From: Cereibacter ovatus
Lineage (GTDB): Bacteria > Pseudomonadota > Alphaproteobacteria > Rhodobacterales > Rhodobacteraceae
Direction: 5' to 3'
NCBI RefSeq assembly: GCF_900207575.1
Contig: NZ_OAOQ01000006.1
Span: 111,270 to 175,269 of the forward strand
Length of the DNA stretch: 64,000 bases
This document shows, piece after piece, positions 13,434 to 23,497 of this stretch; position 1 is the first letter of the stretch, and each line of letters starts with the position of its first letter. Position numbers and translations under genes: made by a program. The notes below the pieces were generated by a model. The model was given only the letters and a program-made list of their open reading frames with translations, searched no databases and was not told the DNA's origin.

Positions 13434-14117
13434 ATGACCGACGCTTCCCGCCCGCTGCACTCTGCGCTGATCATCGACGACCATCCGCTGTTTTGCGACG
13501 CGCTGTCCATGACGCTGAAGGCGGTGGCGGGGATCACTTACATCGAGACCGCCGACCGGCTGGAAACGGCGCTGGCGCGGCTGGATCTGCAACCGGCCTT
13601 CGATGTGCTGGTGCTGGATCTGAACCTGCCGGATGTGAACGGGCTGGATGGGTTGATCCGGCTGAAGGCCAGCGCGGGGGCGGTGCCGGTGGTGGTGGTA
13701 TCCTCGCTGGCCGACAACCGGGTGATCGGGGCTGCGATCAAGGCGGGGGCGGCGGGCTTCGTGCCGAAACATTCCCGGCGCGAGGTGTTCCGTGCCGCCT
13801 TCGAGGCCGTGCGCGAGGGGCGCGGCTTCACCCCCGAGGGCTTCACCCCCCAGACCGATCCCGCCGCCCCCGCCAGCCAGCGCGAAGAGGCGATCGCCCG
13901 CCTTGCGCTGCTGACCCGGCAGCAGGCCAAGATCCTGCAACTGATCTGCGAGGGGCGACTGAACAAGCAGATCGCCTATGATCTGACGATCGCGGAAACG
14001 ACGGTAAAGGCCCATGTCACCGCCATCATGCGCAAGCTGGGCGTGCAAAGCCGCACTCAGGCGGTGCTGATGGTGCAAGAGGCCAGCTTTGCCAGCCTGA
14101 TGCCCGAAAACGGCTGA
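13434..14117 (+). CDS. LuxR/NarL-family response regulator
   Basis: 227-residue two-component response regulator. The receiver domain has the acidic pair in IIDDHPLF, the phosphoacceptor Asp in VLVLDLNLPD (about residue 62) and the conserved Lys in VPKHSRRE (about 112). The C-terminal 65 residues are a LuxR helix-turn-helix (LTRQQAKILQLICEGRLNKQ). It lies just upstream of a FIST sensor gene and a hybrid kinase on the same strand, so it is probably the output regulator of that pathway. The target is unknown; the cox-type operon downstream is the nearest candidate. Confidence 0.9.
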   Translation: MTDASRPLHSALIIDDHPLFCDALSMTLKAVAGITYIETADRLETALARLDLQPAFDVLVLDLNLPDVNGLDGLIRLKASAGAVPVVVVSSLADNRVIGAAIKAGAAGFVPKHSRREVFRAAFEAVREGRGFTPEGFTPQTDPAAPASQREEAIARLALLTRQQAKILQLICEGRLNKQIAYDLTIAETTVKAHVTAIMRKLGVQSRTQAVLMVQEASFASLMPENG

Positions 14118-14177
14118 TGCGGGATGGCTTGCCAGCTGCGCGGACGCTCGATTAGGGTTCCGCGCAGGGGGGGGGGG

Positions 14178-15344
14178 ATGGCGATGACCATGCGTCAGGA
14201 TCGCAACGCGGCTGCGCGCACCATACTGGCCAGCGCCCACGCGCCGGCCGATGCGTCCGATCTGGCGGCGCGGTTGGCGGCGTGCTTGGGTGCGGGGCCG
14301 TTCGCGCTGGTGATCCTGTTTGTTTCGCCCGCCGCTGACATCCACGCGCTGGCTGACGCCTTGGGCGCGGCCTTTCCCGGGTTGCCGGTGATCGGCTGCA
14401 CCACCGCAGGCGAGATCAGCGCCGAAGGCTATACCGAGGGCGAGGTGGTGGCCGTGGCCCTGACGGCCGATCACTTCGCGGTGGCGCCGGTGCTGATCGC
14501 GGATCTGGCCCGGCTGGACCGCGAGGCGCTGATCGGCCGGCTGATCCGCGAACGCGCGGCACTGGCGCGCAGCCGGCCGGACTGGGGGCACGAATTTGCC
14601 TTTCTGATGGTCGACGGCCTGTCGATCCGCGAGGATGAGCTGGTCTCGGCGCTGGCTGCGGGGCTGGGGCCGGTGCCGCTGTTCGGCGGATCGGCGGCCG
14701 ACGGGGTGCGGTTCCGCGAAACCTTCATCCTGCATGGCGCCGAGGTTCTGCGCGATGCCGCCGTGCTGGCGCTGGTGCGCACCGATTGCCCGGTGCGGGT
14801 GTTCAATCTGGACCATTTCCGGGCCACCGACCGCCGCATGGTGGTGACCAAGGCCGATCCCGCCCGCCGCATCGTCCGACGCATCAACGCCGAGCCTGCG
14901 GCGCGCGAATATGCCCGGTTGCTGGGCAAGGATCCGGGCCAGTTGGACAGTTTCACCTTTGCCGCCCATCCGGTGGTGGTGCGGGTGGGGGGCAAGCACC
15001 ATGTCCGCGCGATCCGAGAGGTGGCGCCGAATGGCGATCTGATCTTCTTTTCCGCCATCGACGAGGGTCTGGTTCTGACATTGGCCGAACCGCAGGATCT
15101 GGTCCGGCATCTGACTGGCGAGCTGTCTGACCTTGGACGTGACCGGGCGCCGGCGGCGATCCTTGCCTGCGATTGCGTGTTGCGCCGGATGGAGGCGACG
15201 GACCGCCAAAGCATCGGTGCCGTGTCGGGCCTGCTGCGCCAGCATCGGGTGGTGGGCTTTTCCACCTATGGCGAGCAGTTGAACGGGATGCATGTCAACC
15301 AGACCATGACCGGCGTCGCGATCTATCCCCCCGAGGCGCCATGA
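14178..15344 (+). CDS. FIST N/C domain sensor protein (NosP-like)
   Basis: 388-residue protein with a FIST N domain (ALVILFVSPAADIHALADAL, VIGCTTAGEISAEGYTEGE) and a FIST C domain (FLMVDGLSIREDELVSAL, VPLFGGSAADGVRF, GVAIYPPEAP end). In known examples such as Pseudomonas NosP, FIST proteins bind haem or another ligand and control a partner kinase. The start at 14178 was chosen because it follows a G-rich Shine-Dalgarno; an upstream in-frame ATG at 14124 would put an 11-G run inside the gene. The stop overlaps the kinase start by 4 bp, so the two proteins are made in coupled fashion. Ligand unproven. Confidence 0.85.
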   Translation: MAMTMRQDRNAAARTILASAHAPADASDLAARLAACLGAGPFALVILFVSPAADIHALADALGAAFPGLPVIGCTTAGEISAEGYTEGEVVAVALTADHFAVAPVLIADLARLDREALIGRLIRERAALARSRPDWGHEFAFLMVDGLSIREDELVSALAAGLGPVPLFGGSAADGVRFRETFILHGAEVLRDAAVLALVRTDCPVRVFNLDHFRATDRRMVVTKADPARRIVRRINAEPAAREYARLLGKDPGQLDSFTFAAHPVVVRVGGKHHVRAIREVAPNGDLIFFSAIDEGLVLTLAEPQDLVRHLTGELSDLGRDRAPAAILACDCVLRRMEATDRQSIGAVSGLLRQHRVVGFSTYGEQLNGMHVNQTMTGVAIYPPEAP

Positions 15345-17542
15345 CGCTGGCGCTGATCGACCCCGCGGACCCGCCGGAACGGCAGCGCGACAAGCTGCTG
15401 GAAATCGTCAGCGCGCTGATGGCGCGGGTGGAACGCACGACCGACGATGGCGGCGCGGCCTATGCCCAGTTCCAGCGCGCCGCGATGCTGGAAGATCAGG
15501 TGCGCGAACGCACCGCCGATCTGGAACGCACGCTGAATCTGTTGAACCATTCGAACGAGCGTCTCGCCGAAGCCACCCGCGCCGCCGAGGAAGCGCGCCA
15601 GAACCTCGCCAATGCCATCGAGACGGTGCAGGAAGGTTTTGCCCTGTTCGATGCCGACGATGTGCTGGTGCTGTGCAATTCGCGCTTCGGGATGCACATG
15701 CTGGATGTGCAGGACGATCTGAAACCCGGCCTGACCTTTGGCACCTATATCGACCGGGTCAGCCGCTCGCGCTATCTGGCGCTGCCCGAGGCCGAAACCC
15801 CCGAGGATTGGGCAATCCGCCGCAAGCGCCGCCATTACGACCGGCATGTGATCTTCAACGTCCGGCTGATCTGGGACCGCTGGTTGCAGGTGTCGGAACA
15901 CCGCACCGCCGATGGCGGCACGGTGATCCTTCAGACCGATGTCACCGACCTGATCCGGCTGGAACGGCTGGAACGCGGCAAGATGCTGGACGATCAGGCC
16001 CGCGTGATCCGCGCCACGCTGGATCACATCAATCAGGGCGTCTGCATCTTCGATGCCGAAGGCCGGCTGGTGGGCTGGAACCAGCGGTTGGGCACGCTGC
16101 TGGCGATCCCGATGAACCGGTTTCGGATGGGCGTCAGTTTCGGCTATCTGATGGAACGCTTTGCCCATGAGATCGCCTTTGGCGAGGGCATGGATGCCGA
16201 AACGCTTGAGCTTTGGGTTCAAGCCCGCCATGACCGCGCGCCGCTGTCGTTCGAGATGCGCCGCGGCGCGGATGTGATCCTTGACGGCTTCGCGCAGGAA
16301 ATGCCCGACCGTGGCTTCGTGATGAGCTTTACCGACGTCACCGCCGAACGCGCGGCAATCGAGGCGCTGTCCCGCGCGAACGAGACGCTGGAGGCGAGGG
16401 TCATGGCGCGCACACTGGAACTGGAAGATGCGCTGGCCCATGCCGAACGGGCCAATGCCTCGCGCTCGCGCTTTGTGGCGGCGGCCAGCCACGACCTGTT
16501 GCAGCCCCTTTCGGCGGCCAAGCTGTTCATCGCCAGCATTGGCGACGAGGCGGTGGCGCCCGCCAGCCGCGAGGCACTGGCCAAGGCGCAGAACGCGCTG
16601 GATTCGGTCGAAGGGATTCTGGGTGCGCTGCTGGATATCTCAAAGCTGGAATCGGGGCGGGCGGCGGTCTCGGTGCAGCCGGTGCGGCTGGATCGGCTGA
16701 TGGCGCAGTTGCGCGACGAATTCGCGCCGATGGCGGCGGCCAAGGGGCTGCGGCTTGTCGTGGTGCCCTCGGGCGTTCTGGTGGCCTCTGATCCGACCTA
16801 TCTGCGGCGCATCCTGCAAAATCTGATCGGCAATGCGATCCGCTATACCGTGCGGGGCCGGGTGCTGGTAGGGGCACGGCGCCGGCGTGGGGTGGTCCGG
16901 CTGGAGGTCTGGGATACCGGGCCCGGCATTGCCGAAGCCGATCAGGAAGAGATTTTCAAAGAGTTTCACCGCCTGAACGCGCCCGCCTCGGCATCGGAAG
17001 GGATGGGTCTTGGCCTTGCCATTGTCGAGCGGGCCTGCGGGCTGCTGGGGCATCCTCTGGGTCTGCGGTCGGAAATCGGGCGCGGCACCTGTTTCATGGT
17101 GCAGGTGCCGCGTGCGGAAAGCCCTGCCATCCTGCCCGCGGCGGGCACGCCCGCAGTCCGCGCGCAGGCCAAGGTGGCGGTGCAGGACAAGATCGCCTTT
17201 CTGGTCGAGAATGACGACGATCTGCGGCAGGCCATGGGGCTGTTGCTGGAAAAGTGGGGCGTCAGCGTGCTGGATGCCCCCTCGGGCGAGGAGGCGTTGG
17301 ATCTGATCGAGGAAATCGGCATTCTGCCCGATTTCTTTCTTGTCGATCAACAGCTTGGCGCAGGCATGACCGGGGTCGAGTTCATCCGCGCCCTGCGCGG
17401 TCGGCATGGGCCTGTGCCCGCCTGCATCGTCACCGCCGCCCGCCGCCCCGAAGTGGCCGCCCAATGCGCCGATGAGGGCATCCGCCTGATCCAGAAGCCG
17501 ATCGACGCCCGCGTGCTTGAGCAGTTTCTGGGCGCGCTTTAG
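15341..17542 (+). CDS. PAS-containing hybrid histidine kinase (NahK-like)
   Basis: 733-residue soluble hybrid kinase with no membrane segment seen. Order: coiled coil (about 45-90), PAS-like domain 1 (92-205, VQEGFALFDADD), PAS-like domain 2 (225-335, INQGVCIFDAEG), a second coiled coil, HisKA with ASHDLLQPL (His about 384), HATPase with N498, DTGPGI (525-530) and GMGLGLAIVE, then a receiver domain with Asp about 669 (FFLVDQQLG) and Lys about 719. The twin PAS plus FIST partner matches the NahK/ErcS' group. The ATG lies in the stop of the FIST gene. It may phosphorylate the LuxR-type regulator upstream or use its own receiver as a relay. Confidence 0.88.
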   Translation: MTLALIDPADPPERQRDKLLEIVSALMARVERTTDDGGAAYAQFQRAAMLEDQVRERTADLERTLNLLNHSNERLAEATRAAEEARQNLANAIETVQEGFALFDADDVLVLCNSRFGMHMLDVQDDLKPGLTFGTYIDRVSRSRYLALPEAETPEDWAIRRKRRHYDRHVIFNVRLIWDRWLQVSEHRTADGGTVILQTDVTDLIRLERLERGKMLDDQARVIRATLDHINQGVCIFDAEGRLVGWNQRLGTLLAIPMNRFRMGVSFGYLMERFAHEIAFGEGMDAETLELWVQARHDRAPLSFEMRRGADVILDGFAQEMPDRGFVMSFTDVTAERAAIEALSRANETLEARVMARTLELEDALAHAERANASRSRFVAAASHDLLQPLSAAKLFIASIGDEAVAPASREALAKAQNALDSVEGILGALLDISKLESGRAAVSVQPVRLDRLMAQLRDEFAPMAAAKGLRLVVVPSGVLVASDPTYLRRILQNLIGNAIRYTVRGRVLVGARRRRGVVRLEVWDTGPGIAEADQEEIFKEFHRLNAPASASEGMGLGLAIVERACGLLGHPLGLRSEIGRGTCFMVQVPRAESPAILPAAGTPAVRAQAKVAVQDKIAFLVENDDDLRQAMGLLLEKWGVSVLDAPSGEEALDLIEEIGILPDFFLVDQQLGAGMTGVEFIRALRGRHGPVPACIVTAARRPEVAAQCADEGIRLIQKPIDARVLEQFLGAL

Positions 17543-17626
17543 GCGCCGCCCGCGACACTGCGACCAAGGTCATATAGCCGCACCGCCGCATTTCGCCCTA
17601 AGCTTCGGCCAACGAGGGGGAAACTC

Positions 17627-18160
17627 ATGCAACTTGCCGATCAGAGAACTATCGACGCCGATCCCGCAACCGTCTGGGCGGCGATCCTAGACCCCGAGGT
17701 GCTGCGCGTCTGCATCCCGGGATGCGAAAGCCTGTCGGGCAATCCCGATGACGGATACGAGGCGACGGTGGTCCAGAAGGTGGGCCCGGTGAAGGCGCGC
17801 TTTACCGGCCATGTGACGCTGTCGGACATCGTGCCGGGGCAGGGGCTGACCATCTCGGGCGAGGGCAAGGGGGGCGCTGCCGGCTTTGCGCGGGGCTCGG
17901 CCAAGGTTGCGATGGCTGCGGCCGAAGGCGGCACGCTGCTGTCTTATGATGTCGACATGCATGTGGGCGGCAAGCTGGCGCAACTGGGCAGCCGGATCAT
18001 CGACGGCTTTTCGCGCAAGATGGCGGATCAGTTCTTCGAACGCTTCCAGTCCGCGGTCGAAGGCCCGGCCGAAGGCGAGGAACCCGAGGCGGTGGCCGTC
18101 GGCGCCGAGGGCGAGGCGCCCGCAAAGAAGGGCTGGTTCAAGCGCATGATCGTGCGCTGA
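17627..18160 (+). CDS. coxG: CoxG-like SRPBCC protein (carbon monoxide dehydrogenase subunit G family)
   Basis: 177-residue CoxG/SRPBCC-fold protein. The first about 150 residues are a Bet v1-like pocket domain ([30 protein letters not shown]), followed by an acidic linker and a short basic tail ([11 protein letters not shown]). In CO oxidisers CoxG recruits or anchors CO dehydrogenase at the membrane and can deliver quinone; the basic-hydrophobic tail here fits membrane contact. It is first of coxG-S-L-M on one strand with short spacings. The family is also found with other molybdenum hydroxylases, so the substrate cannot be read from this gene. Confidence 0.88.
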   Translation: MQLADQRTIDADPATVWAAILDPEVLRVCIPGCESLSGNPDDGYEATVVQKVGPVKARFTGHVTLSDIVPGQGLTISGEGKGGAAGFARGSAKVAMAAAEGGTLLSYDVDMHVGGKLAQLGSRIIDGFSRKMADQFFERFQSAVEGPAEGEEPEAVAVGAEGEAPAKKGWFKRMIVR

Positions 18161-18188
18161 GCCGGAACAGGGACCAGGGAGGGTATTC

Positions 18189-18671
<483 letters not shown>

Positions 18672-18702
18672 GCGGGCCAGACACAGGAAGGGGAGGTTTT
18701 TC

Positions 18703-21075
18703 ATGCCCAAGGACGGAGGCATCGGCGCAAGCACCTTGCGCCGCGAGGATATCCGGTTCCTGACCGGAAAGGGCCGCTACACCGCCGACATCAACCTGCG
18801 CGGACAGGCCTTCGCCTGTTTCCTGCGCTCGGACGTGGCGCATGGGCGGATCCGGTCCATTGACACCAGCGCCGCCGAGGCGATGCCCGGCGTGCTTGCG
18901 GTGATGACGGGGGCCGATTTCACCGAAGTCGGCGGCAACCCGACCGGCTGGCTGGTGCAAAGCCGCGACGGCGCCACGATGAAGGAACCCAAGCGCCCGG
19001 TTCTGGCCCATGGCAAGGTGCGCCATGTGGGCGACGCCTATGCGCTGGTGGTGGCCGAGACCTATGCGCAGGCCAAGGACGCCTGCGAAGCGATCGTGGC
19101 CGAGATCGAGGAACTGCCCGCCATCGTCGACATGGCCGCCGCCGTGGCCGACACCACCAACCGCGTCCATGACGAATGCGCCGACAACGTGGTGTTCGAC
19201 TGGGGCTGGATCGAGGAAAACCGCGCCGCCGTCGAGGCCGCTTTCGACGCCGCGCCCCATGTCACCACGCTGGAACTGGTGAACAACCGCCTGTCGCCCA
19301 ATGCGATGGAGCCGCGCGCCTCGATCGGTGATTTCGACAGCGGGACGGGCGATTACAAGCTTTACACCACCTCGCAGAACCCGCATCTGACGCGGCTTCT
19401 GATCTCGGCCTTTGTCATGGGCATCCCGGAAAACAAGCTGACGGTGATCGCGCCCGACGTGGGCGGTGGCTTCGGCTCGAAGATCTATCACTACGGAGAG
19501 GAAGCGGCGGTGCTGGCGGCCTCAAAGCGGCTGGACCGGCCGGTGAAATGGGTCTGCGACCGATCCGAGGCGTTCCTGTCGGACGCGCATGGCCGCGACC
19601 ATGTGACGAAGATCCAGCTGGCGACCGACACCGAGGGCAACTTTCTGGCCCTGCGGACCGAGACGCTGGCCAATATGGGGGCGTATCTGTCGAACTTTGC
19701 CACCTGCACGCCGACCTTCCTGCATGGCACGCTGATGGCGGGGCCCTACAAGACCCCGCATGTCTATGTGAACGTGAAGGCGGTGATGACGAACACCGTG
19801 CCGGTCGACGCCTATCGCGGCGCGGGCCGGCCCGAGGCCACCTATTCGCTGGAACGGGTGATTGACAAGGCGGCGGACGAGCTTGGCATCGACAAATGGG
19901 AGATCCGTCGCCGCAACTTCATCAACCCCGATCAGTTCCCCTATCAGACGCCGGTTGGCCTTGTGTATGACACCGGCAACTACCACGCCACGATGGACAA
20001 GCTGCGAGAACTGTCCGACATCGCGGGGTTCGAGGCGCGGGCGGCCGAAAGCGCCGCCAAGGGCAAGCTGCGCGGCTTTGGCCTGTCGACCTGGATCGAG
20101 GCTTGCGGCATTGCGCCGTCAAACCTTGTGGGGGTGCTGGGCTGCCGGGTGGGGCTGTTCGATGCCGCGACGATCCGGGTCAATGCCACCGGCAACATCT
20201 CGGTTCTGGTGGGCGCGCACAGCCACGGGCAGGGGCACGAGACGGTGTTCGCACAGCTGATCTCGGAAAAGCTGGGCGTGCCGGCCGCCTCGGTCGAGAT
20301 CGTCCACGGCGACACCTCGAAGATCCCGTTCGGGATGGGCACCTATGGCTCGCGCAGCCTTGCGGTTTGCGGCTCGGCGATGATGAAGGCGGCCGACAAG
20401 ATCATCGACAAGGGCAAGAAGATCGCCGCCCACATGCTGGAAGCGGCCGAAGGCGACATCGAGTTCAACGACGGCAGCTTTTCGGTCGCCGGCACCGACA
20501 AGCAGAAAAGCTTCGCCGAGATCGCCTTTTCGGCCTATGTGCCGCACAACTACCCGCTGGAAACGCTGGAGCCGGGGCTGGAGGAAACCGCCTTCTACGA
20601 TCCCGCGAACTTCACCTACCCGGCGGGTGCCTATGGCTGCGAGGTCGAGGTGGACCCCGAAACCGGCGCCGTGGACATCGTCCGCTTCACCTGCGCCGAC
20701 GATTTCGGCAATGTCATCAACCCGATGATCGTGGCGGGTCAGGTGCATGGCGGGGTGGCCCAAGGCATCGGGCAGGCGCTGCTGGAAGGCGTGGTCTATA
20801 ACGAGGATGGCCAGCTTCTGACCGGCTCTTACATGGATTACGCCATGCCGCGGGCGGATGATCTTCCGAACATCGATGTGGACCATTCCTGCGTGACCCC
20901 CTGCACCCACAACCCGCTGGGCGCCAAGGGCTGCGGCGAGGCCGGCGCCATCGGCACGCCGCCGGCGGTGGTCAATGCGGTGATCGATGCGCTGCGGCGC
21001 GGCGGTCACGGGCAGGTGACGCATATCGACATGCCGCTGACGCCGTCGCGCGTCTGGCATGCGATCCACGGCTGA
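18703..21075 (+). CDS. coxL: Molybdenum hydroxylase large subunit, form II CoxL type
   Basis: 790-residue molybdopterin subunit of the xanthine oxidase family. Its active-site loop reads AYRGAGR (about residues 370-376), the form II signature; proven CO dehydrogenases (form I) have AYXCSFR with the Cu-binding cysteine, which is absent. Other cofactor motifs ([45 protein letters not shown] with the catalytic Glu) are intact. The S-L-M gene order is also that of form II operons. The enzyme is therefore probably active, but its substrate may be an aldehyde, purine or other heterocycle instead of CO. No coxD/E/F maturation genes lie in the window. Confidence 0.93.
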   Translation: MPKDGGIGASTLRREDIRFLTGKGRYTADINLRGQAFACFLRSDVAHGRIRSIDTSAAEAMPGVLAVMTGADFTEVGGNPTGWLVQSRDGATMKEPKRPVLAHGKVRHVGDAYALVVAETYAQAKDACEAIVAEIEELPAIVDMAAAVADTTNRVHDECADNVVFDWGWIEENRAAVEAAFDAAPHVTTLELVNNRLSPNAMEPRASIGDFDSGTGDYKLYTTSQNPHLTRLLISAFVMGIPENKLTVIAPDVGGGFGSKIYHYGEEAAVLAASKRLDRPVKWVCDRSEAFLSDAHGRDHVTKIQLATDTEGNFLALRTETLANMGAYLSNFATCTPTFLHGTLMAGPYKTPHVYVNVKAVMTNTVPVDAYRGAGRPEATYSLERVIDKAADELGIDKWEIRRRNFINPDQFPYQTPVGLVYDTGNYHATMDKLRELSDIAGFEARAAESAAKGKLRGFGLSTWIEACGIAPSNLVGVLGCRVGLFDAATIRVNATGNISVLVGAHSHGQGHETVFAQLISEKLGVPAASVEIVHGDTSKIPFGMGTYGSRSLAVCGSAMMKAADKIIDKGKKIAAHMLEAAEGDIEFNDGSFSVAGTDKQKSFAEIAFSAYVPHNYPLETLEPGLEETAFYDPANFTYPAGAYGCEVEVDPETGAVDIVRFTCADDFGNVINPMIVAGQVHGGVAQGIGQALLEGVVYNEDGQLLTGSYMDYAMPRADDLPNIDVDHSCVTPCTHNPLGAKGCGEAGAIGTPPAVVNAVIDALRRGGHGQVTHIDMPLTPSRVWHAIHG

Positions 21076-21085
21076 GGAGGCGAGG

Positions 21086-21871
21086 ATGCACGATTTCGAA
21101 CTGGTGAAACCCGCCTCGGTGGCCGAAGCGGTGGCGGCATTGGCGGCCGAGGGCGCGCAGGCGCTGTCGGGGGGGCAGACGCTGCTGCCGTCGATGAAGC
21201 AGCGGCTGGCGGCGCCTGATCGGTTGGTCAGCCTGCTGGACATCCCCGAGATGCGTGGCGTCTGCCATGGCGACCGCGGGCTGGCGGTGGGTGGGGCCAC
21301 GCCGCACGCGGTTGTGGCGCGCGAGGCCGCGGCGCGGTATCCGGCGCTGGCGGCGCTGGCGGGCCAGATCGGTGACCCGGCCGTGCGCTCACGCGGGACC
21401 ATTGGCGGAAGCCTTGCCAACAACGACCCCGCCGCCTGCTATCCGGCGGCGGCGCTGGCCTCGGGGGCGACCATCGTCACCGACCGGCGCGAGATCGCGG
21501 CCGACGACTACTTTCAGGGCCTGTTCACCACCGCGCTGGACGAGGGCGAGATCATCACCACCGTCCATTTCCCGATCCCCGAACGCGCCTGCTACATGAA
21601 GTTCGAACAGCCCGCCTCGCGGTTCGCGCTGGTGGGGGTGTTCGTTGCCAAATACGCCGACGGGGTGCGGGTGGCGGTCACCGGCGCGGGCGAGGATGGC
21701 GTGTTCCGCTGGACTGACGCCGAAGATGCGCTGACGGCCGACTTCCGCCCCGAGGCGCTTCAGGGGCTTGTCGTCGATGCCGATGGTCTGATCGGTGACC
21801 TGCACGGCACGCCGGCCTATCGCGCCAACCTGATCGCGGTGCTGACAAAGCGCGCGGTCGCCGCGGCCTGA
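21086..21871 (+). CDS. coxM: Molybdenum hydroxylase medium (FAD) subunit
   Basis: 261-residue FAD-binding subunit. The two FAD motifs are visible: ALSGGQTLLPSMKQRL near residue 35 and TIGGSLANNDPAACYPA near 110. The C-terminal CO-dehydrogenase flavoprotein domain follows. The start at 21086 has a Shine-Dalgarno (ggaggcgagg) directly upstream and lies 10 bp after the coxL stop; an in-frame ATG at 21059 would overlap coxL. Last gene of the operon, followed by a strong hairpin. Confidence 0.95.
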   Translation: MHDFELVKPASVAEAVAALAAEGAQALSGGQTLLPSMKQRLAAPDRLVSLLDIPEMRGVCHGDRGLAVGGATPHAVVAREAAARYPALAALAGQIGDPAVRSRGTIGGSLANNDPAACYPAAALASGATIVTDRREIAADDYFQGLFTTALDEGEIITTVHFPIPERACYMKFEQPASRFALVGVFVAKYADGVRVAVTGAGEDGVFRWTDAEDALTADFRPEALQGLVVDADGLIGDLHGTPAYRANLIAVLTKRAVAAA

Positions 21872-21878
21872 ACCGGAA

Positions 21879-21901
21879 CCGGGGGGCGAGATGCCCCCCG
21901 G
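21879..21901. terminator. Bidirectional-type hairpin between coxM and the Tad locus
   Basis: Perfect 9-bp inverted repeat (ccggggggc / gccccccgg) with a 5-nt loop, between convergent coxM and the prepilin peptidase. No T tract follows on either side, so it is a hairpin terminator without a clear U run. Confidence 0.65.
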
Positions 21902-21906
21902 ATCAC

Positions 21907-22392
21907 CTACAGCAGACCCTGCGCCAGCGGCGCCACGAACGGATGTGCCAGCCCCGCCATCGCGATCGAAATCCCCATCGGGAACCGCCGGCTGCGCTGC
22001 ATCGAGGGCCAGCCGCTGCGCTGTGCCACCGGCAGCAGCCGCACCAGCAGGATCAGCGCGATCCCCAGCAGCATCGCCGCCGCAAAGACATTGGCAAAGA
22101 TCGCCATCGTCGGAACCGGCACGAACAGCAGCAGCGCCGACAGGATCTTCACGTCGCCGCCGCCGATCAGCCGCAGGCAGAAGGCGCCGAACCCCAGCGC
22201 CAGCACCGCCGCCGCGATCACCACCCGAAGCAGCAGATCCTCGGCCGGGAACCACGGCAGACAGGCCAGAAACAGCGCCACCGTCCCAAGGCTGAGCGCA
22301 TTCGGGATCTTCATGTGACGCAGGTCTGACGCCGCCACCGCCAGAAGGATCGGCGCCAGCAGCATCAACGGCACAAGCGAGGTCGCCTCCAT
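21907..22392 (-). CDS. tadV: Flp prepilin peptidase (TadV/CpaA, A24A family)
   Basis: 161-residue polytopic aspartic peptidase that removes the prepilin leader from Flp and TadE-type pseudopilins. The first catalytic Asp is in AASDLRHMKIPN (about residue 22) and the second in IGGGDVKILSALLL; about five hydrophobic helices are visible. It lacks the N-methylation domain of PilD, as usual for TadV. It begins 1 bp after the LuxR-type gene and is the last gene of the leftward Tad locus. Confidence 0.9.
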   Translation of the reverse strand: MEATSLVPLMLLAPILLAVAASDLRHMKIPNALSLGTVALFLACLPWFPAEDLLLRVVIAAAVLALGFGAFCLRLIGGGDVKILSALLLFVPVPTMAIFANVFAAAMLLGIALILLVRLLPVAQRSGWPSMQRSRRFPMGISIAMAGLAHPFVAPLAQGLL

Positions 22393-22393
22393 C

Positions 22394-23098
22394 TCAGGCG
22401 GTCCGCAACTGCGGGTGCCGCGGTGCCGGGCGGGTTTCCATCAGCCGGAACACCAGTTCGGCCAAAGAACTGGTGCCGGTCTTGGCATAGATGCTGCGCA
22501 GATGCGACCGGACGGTGGTTTTCGCCAGCCCCAGTTCCGATGACACCCCCTCGACCGACAGGCCGCGGCTGAGCAGCAGGCAGACCCGGAACTCGGCCCG
22601 GCTTAGTTGCATCGGGTTCGCCTCGCTCAGGATCGGCAGGTCGGCGGTGATCTCGGCCCGGGTGCGATGGCTGGTGATCGTGCGGGTGACAATTCCGACC
22701 TGCCGTTTGCCCCAGCTGCGCACCATCACCGGCAGCACCGCCGACAGCGCGGCATGAACCTGTGGGCTGATCTCGTCGCGGAAGTGCAGCTCGACGTGAT
22801 CGCGCTGGCCTTGACCGGCAGCCAGCACCAGAACCGCGAATTCGCGCATCCGCCGCGCCGCCTGCCATTCGCCAAGCGCAGGGTTGCGGGTGGCGTCAGT
22901 CAGGCTGGCATCGACAGAGCCCAGCCAAAGACTTGCCGGCCGCGGCTGTTGCAGCGACGGGCCGAAATGGCCATCGGCATAGCTGGCGATCAAGGGCCGC
23001 ACCGGATCGCCCTGCCGTTCGTCATGGACCGCAACGCGGGTCGGGCGGGCGCCGCTGCCGGCCAGTGTCCGCACCACCATTCCACATTCCGCCCCCAC
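22394..23098 (-). CDS. LuxR-family regulator of the Tad locus, probably interrupted near its N-terminus
   Basis: 234 residues from a GTG at 23098 with a C-terminal LuxR helix-turn-helix (LSRAEFRVCLLLSRGLSVEG, GLAKTTVRSHLRSIYAKTGT). Upstream in the same frame the sequence remains protein-like (QTLSDALGHLIRAV) up to a TGA at 23138-23140, and before it reads MDALAEWCEALQG from an ATG at 23179. This suggests a longer gene (22394-23179) cut by one nonsense codon at position 14. It may still be translated from the GTG, without about 27 N-terminal residues. Immediately precedes tadV; likely controls pilus genes (inference). Confidence 0.75.
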   Translation of the reverse strand: MGAECGMVVRTLAGSGARPTRVAVHDERQGDPVRPLIASYADGHFGPSLQQPRPASLWLGSVDASLTDATRNPALGEWQAARRMREFAVLVLAAGQGQRDHVELHFRDEISPQVHAALSAVLPVMVRSWGKRQVGIVTRTITSHRTRAEITADLPILSEANPMQLSRAEFRVCLLLSRGLSVEGVSSELGLAKTTVRSHLRSIYAKTGTSSLAELVFRLMETRPAPRHPQLRTA

Positions 23099-23179
23099 GG
23101 CACGGATCAGGTGACCAAGGGCGTCCGAAAGCGTCTGTCATCCCTGAAGCGCCTCGCACCATTCCGCAAGGGCGTCCAT

Positions 23180-23497
23180 GACGGCGACATGAACGGACTC
23201 GGGTCGCTGCCCTGAAGGGGTAGCCTCCCAATGTTTCGTCATACAAAATTCCCCGCCAAAAACATCGGCGTGACAATACGCGCCGACGGGAAAACCAATA
23301 CCAAAGACTATCCAGTTATCTCCAAATAATCCTTCGCCCCACCTGAAACGACAATTCCTTCGGGGCGGATTGATGTCAATCTTTGGCCCCCGAAGGTTCA
23401 AGAAAGGGCAATATTTTCAGTCAGGGGTTGTAAGTTAACTGAAATGAGAACAATCAAAAGTTGTCTTCGCCTGCACGCTCTGCGCGGCGATCGGGAA
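23180..23497. other. AT-richer intergenic region between tadC and the LuxR gene
   Basis: About 320 bp without a convincing gene and visibly richer in A/T than the flanks. It probably carries the promoter of the LuxR-tadV pair. No clear operator or hairpin was recognised. Confidence 0.45.

Noticed and set aside
18703..21075. CoxL as a bona fide (form I) CO dehydrogenase
   Set aside because: Active-site loop is AYRGAGR; the Cu-binding cysteine of form I is missing.
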